DNA from: Phytophthora colocasiae
Taxonomy: Eukaryota; Oomycota; Peronosporomycetes; Peronosporales; Peronosporaceae
Length of the DNA: 64,000 bases
Assembly (NCBI GenBank): GCA_018806915.1
Contig: JAGKQI010000058.1
Location: 372,001 to 436,000, forward strand
Reading direction: 5' to 3'
A program made the position numbers and the translations under genes. The notes under the pieces are model-generated. The model did not search any database. It saw nothing but the letters and a program-made list of their open reading frames with translations, and was not told the origin of the DNA. Shown one piece after another: positions 1-9,900 of this stretch. Each line of letters opens with the position of its first letter. Position 1 is the stretch's first letter.

Positions 1-737
1 CACTTGATGACGTTGCTTTTGGTTCCCTCCGACGAGTAGGTTCTTCCACAGCATTGAAACTATTTGCACCACTCGGGGCAAGACCACCATCACATTTTGG
101 GCAGCCACAACTGGAATTCCGTAAACATGGTCCGGTGTGCTTGCCTGTTCGTTGTGGTGCTAGTGTTTTCCGGATTGGGAGGTCTTCAATCTCGCGTCCT
201 GTTGCTCGCTTAACTTCTCGGAACAAAGTGTCATGCTCTAAGTCAATTCCAGCTTCTCATTAGACCAGCATGGTAATCGAAGTGATCAGCATGTTGTGCA
301 TACCTGGTTCAAGTGGCATCACATTCAAAGAGGCCACCTGCTGCTGTGGAGTTGAAGGAGCTTTCTTCGGGTATCTGTGCGATAAGTTGTCCAGGGCATC
401 GTTTCCATAACCTGTCGAGTTGCCCTGGTTGTTGTTGTTCCGGTACGCCATACTGTCCGATGATAAGGACCTAGAAGTTGGGTCAGCCTCTTCACGAGAG
501 CCTGGTGGTGTCGGGTGGTTTCGTGCTCTCGGGTTTACTCTGTACGACATCCATATTCAGCAGGAACTTCCAGGCAACACTACAATGAGGGACGTACTTT
601 GGGACAAAAGTGTGCTCGTCAGAGAAAACGCCACGCTGTCGCTGCTCTCGAATTTCTTTAGCTCGCTCCTTCTTCTCTAGCTGCCGCTTGGCATAATCCG
701 TTGGGTTACACCGCAAGCGAGTAGCAGACTGCTGCAT
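1..737 (-). CDS. Unrecognised basic coiled-coil protein, 3' end cut by window edge
   Basis: Three exons can be joined: 598-737, 304-539 and 1-252, with introns 540-597 (GTACGT donor) and 253-303 (GTATGC donor, CTAAT branch). Phases agree across both joins, and the last exon stays open to the window edge. The N-terminus is lysine/arginine/glutamate-rich and helical (YAKRQLEKKERAKEIREQRQ). A low-complexity Asn/Gln/Pro stretch follows, then a short cysteine cluster (CGCPKCD). I do not recognise a family, so no function is offered. The ATG at 737 is the first in frame, but an upstream exon cannot be excluded. Confidence 0.55.
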
Positions 738-991
738 TAAGATCTGCAGTGACTATTAGAATAACGACAGTCACACTGGAATTCGGGAAACAAGAAACCC
801 ACTAGGAACGCGCAATGATGTAGAGCTGGGCCAGGAATCGAGCCGAGCAGTTGTGCAGACCTTGTTCGCGGTTTTAGCTTCCAGCTCAACAACGCACAAC
901 GGACTCCATGAACGATCTTCAGGCATTGCTATTGATATCGCTTCGCATCCGTTATGGCGTGACCCACGTAATAATAGGTGAGTCAAGGGAT

Positions 992-2452
992 CTATTGCTC
1001 TCCAACAACTTCACGAACCCACGGTTGCGTGAATACCTGGGGACGAGGGATAGTAAACTCATCCAGTTCGGTCTCAGCCGCTAAAATCTGCCAGAATGAG
1101 TTAGTAGAAATCCATGAAAATACAAATTCTGACCAGAACTGCGAACCTCTTCATCAGCCAGCTGCGACTTCTTCACATCTGCCAGGAATCCACACGGATC
1201 TTGTGCGAACTGGTCCATCCATTCCTTTTTCAGCGTGTAACTTTGCAAACGCTCCAGGATATCCACTTCTTGCTCCTTGAGCAGCGTCAGCTCCTTCTTT
1301 TGGTCCTGCTGAAGCTCTTCGCATTCCTTGAGTGCAATGGCTCGAGCTTTATCAAGATCTGATGTGGCTGCAACTGAAATGTCGAAGAACTTCTCGTCCA
1401 GCAATTCAGAATCGCATGCAGACGAGAGGCTCAAGGTGTACTCGAGGTCGATTGCGTTAACCGGCGAAAGGTGCTGCTTGAGCGCCACGATAATTGACGT
1501 GAATGGTAGTGACACACACTTGAGCACCTCTACCAGTCTATCGTCACACCGAACCACACGACAGTCATCTTCTTTGATGAGATTGCGCAGCTTGATGTAC
1601 TCCCACATCGCCAGTACGATGTCTTTCTTCGTGTACGCCTTCGCAGGACCCAAGTATTGACCAATCGCTGCTGTCAGTTCGGCCGAAATCGTGAAGCGTT
1701 CGGGTGTCTGCGCCGGTAGCAGCTTGATCTTCACCGTGTGTGCCGTGTTTCCAGTTCTTGACACCTCAATCCCGTCCACATCGTGGCTCGCCTTCTGGAA
1801 ACTTGTCCACTACAACAACACCAGTGTTAAAACTTGTTTTTAATCCTAAATAAATATGCAAGAAGAAGAATACACCTCAATCACATGATCCGAGTACAAA
1901 TGCGGGTCCAGTTCGATCGACGCCTTGCGAAAGTAGCTCGAGAATTTCTACACCATTGACATCGCCTTGTTAGCGTCCAATTCACCCAAAATAATATTAT
2001 AAAGCTCACCACGACAGTCGGTTCTTGTGCTGCAGCATCAATCCCTTCAATCTTAAGCGTCCATCGACCCGGAGTTGCTGGCGTGTCGTCATTGGCCTCC
2101 ACTGGTGGCACGTACGTGTGATATACTCGGACACGTAGTTGCTTGGTCTCAGTCTTTTCGAAGATAGCGTAACAGAGTCAGTAGACGGTAATATTATGAA
2201 ACTACACTTAGTAGCACCGCACCTGTCGTGGGTAATAGCGTTCTCCGCGTAATTCGCGTGTCATGGCCTGAAGACGCGACGTGAGCTGCTCGTGTGCGGC
2301 CTGCGTACGCTGTAGCAAGGCAATCTCGCGTTGGCATGGCCAGTCGCCAAGGAGGAGGTTCTATATGTGGGTAGATACAGTGTAGATTAGCTATGGAGGG
2401 CAATATCTACGCAGACAAAAGAGGTCGATCGTACTGCTGGCAGCTTCGTCAT
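992..2452 (-). CDS. SWI/SNF chromatin-remodelling subunit, BAF60/SMARCD/Swp73 type
   Basis: Six exons give about 384 residues: 2417-2452, 2223-2360, 2010-2153, 1876-1947, 1134-1809 and 992-1080. All joins keep phase. The order of matches follows the BAF60 family: a strand starting WTLKIEG, a KFSSYFRKASIELDPHLYSD block, then a SWIB/MDM2 fold containing AYTKKDIVLAMWEYIKL, and a C-terminal block ending QPWVREVVGEQ. BAF60 proteins are core subunits of SWI/SNF complexes and link the remodeller to transcription factors in the nucleus. The protein is shorter than animal relatives because the N-terminus is brief. The 36-nt first exon is the least certain part; it is supported by a 56-nt intron with a CTAAT branch site. 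Confidence 0.85.
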
Positions 2453-2959
2453 GGTTATTGGTGATAAGAAGGCAGGTTGTGTACACAAATGGTGTGCTTT
2501 ACATAAATTTAAATACTCTATGGTAATTCTTAAGAGAATTTTCTTGGGATGGTATCAATACATTGGTGCTTCGCATCTCAAAACGTACGTGAGTACACTT
2601 GAGACTTTCTCAGCACCAAACGTCTCCGGCTTTCCATGTCATGTCGAGACTTGGTGCATCCTTGGCTCAAATATTCGCCATCTGCTGTGTGGCAACCACT
2701 GACCCACACAAAGTCTCACTTGCGACTGCATCTTTTTATCCAATCAGAAGAACGGATTCAACGTCGGACTTGTTGTCCCGCTCCTTACAATCATTTTGTA
2801 TTGCGCACGATCACACGGTAGAGGCCAGGTGGTGCAAGAAGCAGAGACCGAAATTCAGACTGCAGCTGTAGGGGGACGAACGTTTTGTCTCTGCCTTCCG
2901 ACTCGAGCACTCGCCGAGTCGTCACGACAGAATCAACAATAGGCGGCGGCATTGCAATC
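2453..2959. promoter_or_regulatory. Intergenic region between divergent BAF60 and tetraspanin genes
   Basis: About 500 bases separate the two divergent start codons. No convincing coding frame or repeat is visible, so by position it should hold both promoters. An open frame continues 25 codons upstream of the tetraspanin ATG but has no ATG of its own. Confidence 0.4.
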
Positions 2960-4024
2960 ATGGAGGAACGAGGGGGAGCGAACGGGATGGCTTATGTGGG
3001 CGGACTGGGCAATGTGGCCAAGGTGCTGCTACTGCTACTTAACATGGCGTTTATGGTGGCTGGCTGTCTGCTTGTGTACTTCAGCCATCGTGTCAAGAGC
3101 TCCGGCTGGTTGGACGCTTTCCAGGGCGACTACGAGTGGATTGGCACGTCCACACTCATCTTCACATTAGTGTTGGGCGCTGTGGTCATTGTCCTCTCGG
3201 CTATCGGCTGCTTTGGCGCTCTGTTACAACAGAAGCTGCTGTTGACGATCTACGGAATTGTGCTTATTCTCACTGCCATTCTCTTTGCGGTGGTGGTTGT
3301 GGGGGCTCATATGGCCAACTCCAAGGCTGATGACTGGGGCAGTCAAGACTACCCTGCTACGAGTGAAGAGGCCTCGTTGGGAGCCAACTTTAACCAGCTC
3401 TACTGCTACGCTCAGGTGCCGTATTACTGCGAAGATGCGTCGGTCAATACGGTGCTGGAGATGTTTAATGTATCACTCGCTGGCTATTTTTCGGATTCGA
3501 CGACCAATTTTACCAACGTCTGCTCGACGGTGACGCTGGCAGCTATCAACGACATCTGCGCAGTGTGTGAATTGGTCTCTCAATACGACGAGTACTCTGT
3601 GGTACTGGACTGGGCGGAGACGTCGTGTCCGAGAACAAGCGCCAACCAGATCTGGTGCGGCGGATTCCTGCTGAATGCTACGGCTTCTGACGACATGTCG
3701 ACCAGCGCTCCGTTCATGGAGTGCCGCAGTGTTTTTTACGCGCTTGTGGAGAAATGGACCAACGTGATTATGGTGGCCAGCATCATCTGCATCATCGCCG
3801 CTGTCATCGTGCTGTCCATGACGCTCATACTTTGGAGAAATGTCCGTGCTGCACGACAGGAGAAGGCAATGGCACCCGCTCCAGCCCCAATGTACCAGTT
3901 TGGCGACCAGAACCCCGGATACTCACAGCACAGCGAAGCCACAACCAGCAACAACTTTAGCATGCACTCCAATGTGCCTACCAACCAGAACGCAGCGCAT
4001 CGACGCTATGATAGTCCGTACTAA
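2960..4024 (+). CDS. Tetraspanin-like four-helix membrane protein
   Basis: A single exon encodes 354 residues from the ATG at 2960. Four hydrophobic helices lie near residues 19-41, 60-88, 93-118 and 269-292. There is a short first loop and a long loop (about 120-268) with several cysteines and N-glycosylation sites (NVS, NFT, NAT). Helix 2 ends GCFGA, as in tetraspanins, and the cytosolic tail is rich in Pro, Asn and Gln. Tetraspanins organise membrane microdomains through lateral contacts. The usual CCG triplet of the large loop is absent; CAVC and WCGG are present instead, so this is a divergent member. The family call rests on topology and the GCFGA helix rather than full signature matches. 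Confidence 0.75.
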   Translation: MEERGGANGMAYVGGLGNVAKVLLLLLNMAFMVAGCLLVYFSHRVKSSGWLDAFQGDYEWIGTSTLIFTLVLGAVVIVLSAIGCFGALLQQKLLLTIYGIVLILTAILFAVVVVGAHMANSKADDWGSQDYPATSEEASLGANFNQLYCYAQVPYYCEDASVNTVLEMFNVSLAGYFSDSTTNFTNVCSTVTLAAINDICAVCELVSQYDEYSVVLDWAETSCPRTSANQIWCGGFLLNATASDDMSTSAPFMECRSVFYALVEKWTNVIMVASIICIIAAVIVLSMTLILWRNVRAARQEKAMAPAPAPMYQFGDQNPGYSQHSEATTSNNFSMHSNVPTNQNAAHRRYDSPY

Positions 4025-4112
4025 GGTGTGGAAGCACAACTTGTCATGATATCTAACTGCTTTTTGTCCAAATGATCGTGTTTATCGATATGTATCTATT
4101 GTGTTAGCCCAG

Positions 4113-6644
4113 CTACTTCTTAAACACCAGCAACTGGTCCTCTGTGCACTGCTCGTCTAGCTCAAGACACTTCTGGAAGAAGGGCGAAGCGTCCTGCTTA
4201 CGGTACTGCTCATCCAAACTGGCCAGTGGATCGCGCACGAAGAACTGACGGGCACGGCGCTGCCGAGTCTTCTTGTTGCTCTTGTTGGTTTCATTGGCGA
4301 TCTTCTTGTGTAGCGGGTTGCTGGGTGGCACCGATACCCTCGGCTTGAAAGCGAAAGTCGAGCCAGCGTACGGGTCGAAGGCGTCCATAAGTGCTTGGGC
4401 GTGCTCGTTTGGCAAGGTAGGAGCCATCTGGGCCGTGCCCAACGCATAGTTCGACAGCTTCGGATGGACATGGTGAGTCAACAAAGCCAACTCCCAGCAC
4501 GCACTGGAGAACGGGTTAGCAAAGTCGGGATCGTCGATGTCAGCACGGTATTCGCCCGAAGCCACACGGTCTAAATCAGACTCCAAGAGCTGTTGCAGCT
4601 TGGAGTAGCGATGAAAAAGAGCTCGAAGCAGGGACAGGATGGCCAGAGCTTGGTGAGGGAGCAAGTGTTGTGCCACAACCAGCAATCGTTTGACAAAAGA
4701 TGCCACACGCTCGACGACGATCTCCTTCCGGCGCAAAAACACAGCCTCCACGCACTGCAGCATCGTGGGGAAGCAAGACGAATCCGAGCCCGCCTCACCG
4801 TCCGCAAACCGGTGCAGCAGGCGGTACAAAATGTCCACAAATTCCTTCTCGTCGATCATGAGCTCCTGTCCACCAGGGCCCTGAAGTGCACGCAGTCCCG
4901 TCAGCACCGCCTGTAGAGCTGCTGGGAGAGGTAGCACGCCCTCTTCGCGCAGAACAACCTTCAGCACCTTGAGCAAGTCAATCATGATGTCAAGGTTAAT
5001 CAGGAACGAGAACTTGGCCAGACCCTCAAGCACAGCCGGCAGAGCTTGCGAATAAGTCGCTTGCTTCAGAATGCGGAAGTAAATCAGCACCAGCTCGTGT
5101 AGAATGTCAGCTTGAGTCTTTTCGCGCTCAGCACGGTCAACAACAGCTTCAGCCTCCTTAAGGCCGGCAGCAATGGCATCTCCTTCAGCCTGTTGGCGAC
5201 GACGTTTCTTACGGTCGGATTTGGCTTTCTTACGAGCCGCTTCACCCTGCTCCATAGTGACTTCGAGCGGCATAATCAGCAGCGTTCGGATGATGAACGG
5301 CTGTACGCGGTGCTGCTTCTGCTTCACGTAGCTTGAAATCTGTTGGACGATCTCGTACGAGCACGCACACGTTTTGTCGCTCTTAAAGACGCTCTCGAAG
5401 GAAGCGCAGGCCTGCTCTCGGACGCTCGGGAACTGGGAGTCTGCCATCGGAACTAGCGCAATCACGAGGTTCAGGTGGAAGTTGAAGGCGTATTTCTTCT
5501 CCAGAAGTTGAGCCAAGCAGCGTACGCCAGTCTCAGCAAGCAGCACGTCACGTCGTTCGCGCGCAGTCATGGCGGCCAATTGCTCCGGGCGCTTGCCCTT
5601 GAGCCCCGTATTCACCAATTCAGCGCAGTACTTGAGGAACTTCTGGTAGTTGTTCAGCAGCGCCGCTTCGTAGTCCTGCATTTGCTGTACCTTCTTCTTC
5701 ATGGGACGTCCGTGGTTCTGCTTGCCCTTCTCTTCAGCACTCACATCGTTGTTCTGAAGACGGATACGGTAGTCGGGTAGAATGTCCAAGAACACTGAAA
5801 GCTGTGACATCAGACTGAGGCGCTGCACAGTCGCGTCCGGATCACGGCACAACTGTTGCAATTGCTGGATCTTGCTCAGCTGTTGCGGATGCTCCTTGTT
5901 TTTTTTGAACGATTCCTCAGGACTCTCCAAGATGCTCTCACATATTTGAGCGATCTCCACCTTCTTTGTGACCAGTCGAAGCTCACGCTGGCGCTTAAGG
6001 TCCACTGGTGACAACTCGATCGGCGTCTCCTTTGATTTTGGTGCTTCAGCATCCGTAATCTCTTCGAACTCCATGTCTGACACATCAGAATCCATCTCTT
6101 CATCTTCAGCTACTTCTTCTTCGTCATTGTCTTCTTCTTCTTCCTCTTCTTCATCCTTCTCCTCCTTCGGTTGCTCCTTTTCAGCTAACAACTTGTTGGT
6201 ACGCACGCTACCATCCATAAACTTGACCGGCAGCTTCTCCTTCAGCACCTCCTGCTTGTCTGTAGCCCATGCAGCCTTACGTGGACGGGCCTCCAGCTTC
6301 TCCAGAGGCATGTCATCCTCTTCTTCCCCCTCCTGCTTCTTGACGGGTCTAGCTGTCGGTTTCTTGTCTCCACGCACAGGTTTGCTCAACGCCTTAGCAT
6401 CCATATTGGCGAGGAAGGATGTGAACTCGGCGTTGCCCTCGTAGAAGGCCACATCGTCCTCGTCGATCTCCACATCTTCTTCTTCGTCTTTGTCGGCATG
6501 ACGTAACGACTGCTGCTGCGGCTTCTTCGTCCCATTCTTCTTCCCATTTCGACCTTTACTCTGCGTCTTACTCTGCTTGTTCTTGCTGCCATTAGCTCCA
6601 CCCGGAGCGGCTTTACGCTTCTTGCCTTTACCTGCCACCGCCAT
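4113..6644 (-). CDS. NOC3: Nucleolar complex protein 3 (NOC3), ribosome biogenesis
   Basis: An intronless 843-residue frame. The first 65 residues are lysine-rich and nuclear or nucleolar in character. Acidic tracts follow (DEEEDVEIDEDD and a longer Glu/Asp run near residues 160-190), encoded by GAA/GAG runs. The conserved NOC3 part contains VKFMDGSVRTNKLL, the DYRIRL segment and a central helical-repeat region, and ends with the C-terminal CBF/Noc-type region. NOC3 pairs with NOC2 in late pre-60S particles moving from nucleolus to nucleoplasm, and in yeast also takes part in replication initiation. Length matches the family (about 800 residues). The ATG at 6644 opens MAVAGKGKKRK. Confidence 0.93.
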   Translation of the reverse strand: MAVAGKGKKRKAAPGGANGSKNKQSKTQSKGRNGKKNGTKKPQQQSLRHADKDEEEDVEIDEDDVAFYEGNAEFTSFLANMDAKALSKPVRGDKKPTARPVKKQEGEEEDDMPLEKLEARPRKAAWATDKQEVLKEKLPVKFMDGSVRTNKLLAEKEQPKEEKDEEEEEEEDNDEEEVAEDEEMDSDVSDMEFEEITDAEAPKSKETPIELSPVDLKRQRELRLVTKKVEIAQICESILESPEESFKKNKEHPQQLSKIQQLQQLCRDPDATVQRLSLMSQLSVFLDILPDYRIRLQNNDVSAEEKGKQNHGRPMKKKVQQMQDYEAALLNNYQKFLKYCAELVNTGLKGKRPEQLAAMTARERRDVLLAETGVRCLAQLLEKKYAFNFHLNLVIALVPMADSQFPSVREQACASFESVFKSDKTCACSYEIVQQISSYVKQKQHRVQPFIIRTLLIMPLEVTMEQGEAARKKAKSDRKKRRRQQAEGDAIAAGLKEAEAVVDRAEREKTQADILHELVLIYFRILKQATYSQALPAVLEGLAKFSFLINLDIMIDLLKVLKVVLREEGVLPLPAALQAVLTGLRALQGPGGQELMIDEKEFVDILYRLLHRFADGEAGSDSSCFPTMLQCVEAVFLRRKEIVVERVASFVKRLLVVAQHLLPHQALAILSLLRALFHRYSKLQQLLESDLDRVASGEYRADIDDPDFANPFSSACWELALLTHHVHPKLSNYALGTAQMAPTLPNEHAQALMDAFDPYAGSTFAFKPRVSVPPSNPLHKKIANETNKSNKKTRQRRARQFFVRDPLASLDEQYRKQDASPFFQKCLELDEQCTEDQLLVFKK

Positions 6645-6989
6645 CGTCTAGCAAGTGGTAAATGGCCACGACGTTGCCGCCAATCAAAGCAAGTAAAAAC
6701 ATCGAATTGGTTTAACATTAAATTGGTTTAAACATCAAATAGTTTTAACAGGTTTAAACAGTTAGGGCCACCCTCCTATATCGCAGCAGTGTGCTCGCTG
6801 CAAGAGCGTCTCCACCGTGAGGCGAGGCAGGTATGTTCGTGAGCATGTCTTCTAATTATATGCCAAGTTTCGCCGCTCATCTCGCTGTATTGAGTGCGCT
6901 GCGTGGGTTGGGCATTTGCCCCAAGTATCACTGTGAAATGTTATATAGAAAATTGCAGTGAACCTCTCTACCTTGTTGAACATACGTCT
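6645..6989. other. Spacer between NOC3 start and TOR stop
   Basis: About 345 bases, AT-rich near the NOC3 side with a repeated TTGGTTTAAACAT-like phrase around 6705-6745. Both neighbours are on the minus strand, so this holds the NOC3 5' flank and the TOR 3' flank. No gene is seen. Confidence 0.5.
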
Positions 6990-9900
6990 TTACCAGAATG
7001 GACACCAACCGTAGTAAAGCTGGCACAGGTTCTCGTGGGAAGTAGCTTGATGGATTAGACGATCAACTTGTGCATCCACAGTGAGAACTCGGCTGCCGTC
7101 GTCAAAGTCACGGCCTGCCAGTTTCTTCTTGACGCGGTCGATGACGCTTAGTGCCTTCTCGTTCAGCTGCGGGTGCTCAGCTGCCACGAACGACGTGCCG
7201 AAGTTGTCACGCTGCGTCTCCGAAATTGAGTTTCGAGCCAATGCTGGGTCCAGCAAGTCCATATTGTAGCCCAACATCGCAGCCTCGGACGACGAGTGGC
7301 GTCGTCTCCGGGGGGTCACGGGTGCTGACGACGTCGAGCTCTTCATGCTGCCTTCGCCCAGCTTGTCCTCCTCTTCCGAGTTGTCTCCATTTGCAGTATC
7401 GCCTTCGCCGTCTCCACTTCCGTCTTCATTGCCAACACGATCAGAATTTCTGTCGCCATTAGTTTCTGCGCCGTCTGTGGCGCCTCCATTACGTCCAGCG
7501 CCAGCGCCGTCATCTTCCTCGGGTTGCGCGTGGGACGGCACCGCATCCCTCTTGAGCAGACGCCAATTGATAAGAGGGTCATAGACGAACGCCTCGAGCA
7601 CAGCCATGAGAGAGTCGCGGTTATCACGAAGCACACGCATTGAAGCTTCACACGTGTAGCGGAAGTTACCTTCGATGCCACTCACTTCCATCGCCTGTGT
7701 CAGCATGCGCGTGAGTCGGAACGGGATCTTCTCCGGGTACTTGTCACGCTCCATCGCCACTTCGAAACAGTCGCCGAAATCAATGTGTACCAGTTTACCA
7801 GACACACGATCCAGCATGAGATTACTCGGGTGACGATCGCCAAGACCAAGAATGTAGCCAGCCATCGACATGACAGCGAGAGAACGCGTGAAGTTTCGGC
7901 GGCGGTCGAGCCATACCTCCGAGTCCTGGCTCTTCAGCCACAAAACACGGTACAGATCCTGACCTGTGGTCTCGCCAAGAGCGTACTTGAAGGCTTCGAC
8001 CTTCTGCATGAGCGGCAACTTGTCGTAGTCGGGTGCCATTTGCACCATAAGACGATGTTCAACGTTCAACTGGATCCTACGCGCCTCACGGTAGTCGCGG
8101 ATAAGCTGGTGCAAGGTGTCACAATTGGGCACCCAGCCAATCAGGCCGCTCGTGTGCGACAACGGGAGCACCGAGTAGCGCTCGATAGCCAAGTTGCGCT
8201 TGCTGGTGTCACTGTCGTTGGCCAGCAAGGTGTTGATCACTCCGAAGAGCTGCATGACACGCTCATCCTGACGCAAATCCTCGTGGCCCTTTAGCAGGAA
8301 TGGATAGGCCTTACCGTCGCTTCCGTTGATCGACACCTTTCGTGGCCGTTGCTTTGACGTCAACACAGTCACCTTCGTGTCGAAAGTTTGGATGCGAACA
8401 ATCGGAGCGCCTGCCTTATACGTGCCTGGTACTGCGAGAGAAAGGTTGCGCACAGACAGGAGCTTCGGTCCGACGTTGGCTAGCTCCAACGTTGAAAGGT
8501 TCGCGAGCTGCTTGCGGATCTTGGAGAACACACTGTAGTAGATGTCCCAGGCTTGGTTGAGATCGTCCAGACTCTTGGTGCGCTCATATACATTCGTCCA
8601 TTCCTTCGCATAAGCGAGATCCCGAGCAAAGGCTTGGTAGAAGGCCACCTCGCGTAGCGTTGGCATTTCTTCGGTACCGATGTTGTCCATCAATTCGTGC
8701 AACGGAGCCAACTCGGCAATCATAGCAGTCACATCACGGTTGTTGAAGAAATGTTTCGAAGCTTCTTCAAGCGCACCATGCCACAGTTCATTCCAAAGGA
8801 TGGCTACACGAATGAGCTCACGCGACACCATATCAGCCTCGTACACAAGCTGGGAGCTATGCCGACGAACAGCAGCAAGGATTCCTTCGGCTGCTTGTTT
8901 CCGTGTAGGGTTTAGCGCCTTTGAAGCAACCGTGATCGGGTAAATCAGGGCCTGAGGATGTGCTTGTCCAATTCGAGAAAGGAGATCATGAAGAAGCTCG
9001 CTAGTCTTCGGGTTTGGCGTATCGATACGTGCAATTAGCTGTGGAATGACATCCAGCCACGTATCAACAGATGCTTCTTGGAAACCTTCAACCATCGCAC
9101 TGTGTACGTCACTGCGGTTGCCTTGCGCGAACCAAAGCGTCAGTAGGCGCAGAACATCCTTAGTCACGTCATAACTGGTATGGCCGAATGAGATAGAGCG
9201 GAAAAAACCTTGAATGGCTCGAACAGCATAGCGTTTCGGGTCACCAAGACCAGATTCCTTCACAGTAGCCTCCAGCGCGCGGAAATTCATCAGAGCCCAC
9301 TCATGCCACGCGCGGTCGTTCGTCGGATCCAGCTTTGTTGCTGTTTCAAGGCACTCGAGAACGTGGTCGTACGTCTTGTCTTGTTTGTGCGGCTCTGCAA
9401 GTGACATTTGCCATTCACCCAGTTGAATATACACCTGGACACGTAGCTTACGCATATCTTCATTCGTGGGATCTCCGTGTTGCTCCAGCGCCTCGATGAA
9501 ATAGTCCATCTGCTTCAATGCCACATCTTCGCGGTTTTCCGCCCACAAATGCCGCAAGTAACTGAAGGCCACACGAGGATCCTGAGCAGCACTGTCCGCT
9601 AGACTCAGCAGACCATTCGCAAAACCCTGGCTAGCTCCAGCATTTCCTCCTAGATTGATCGGAATAGGCGCATATGGGTCGCGTTCAACACTACGGATGA
9701 ATGGCTGCGCACCAACGCGCCAGAGAGCACTGGCGGCGAGGTTAATATGCCCTGACTTCAAGCACAAGCGCGCATACTTCAGCCAAATATCCACGTCTTC
9801 CCTGGGATCAAAGACAAGCGACCGCACTAGCATGAGGCTCTGCCAGACCTGGATATTGCGCTCCACTCCGAGCATTCGCCGCGTCCAAATTGTCTGCAGT

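Noticed and set aside
771..986. Minus-strand frame downstream of the BAF60 gene
   Set aside because: No splice link to either neighbour and no recognisable motif.
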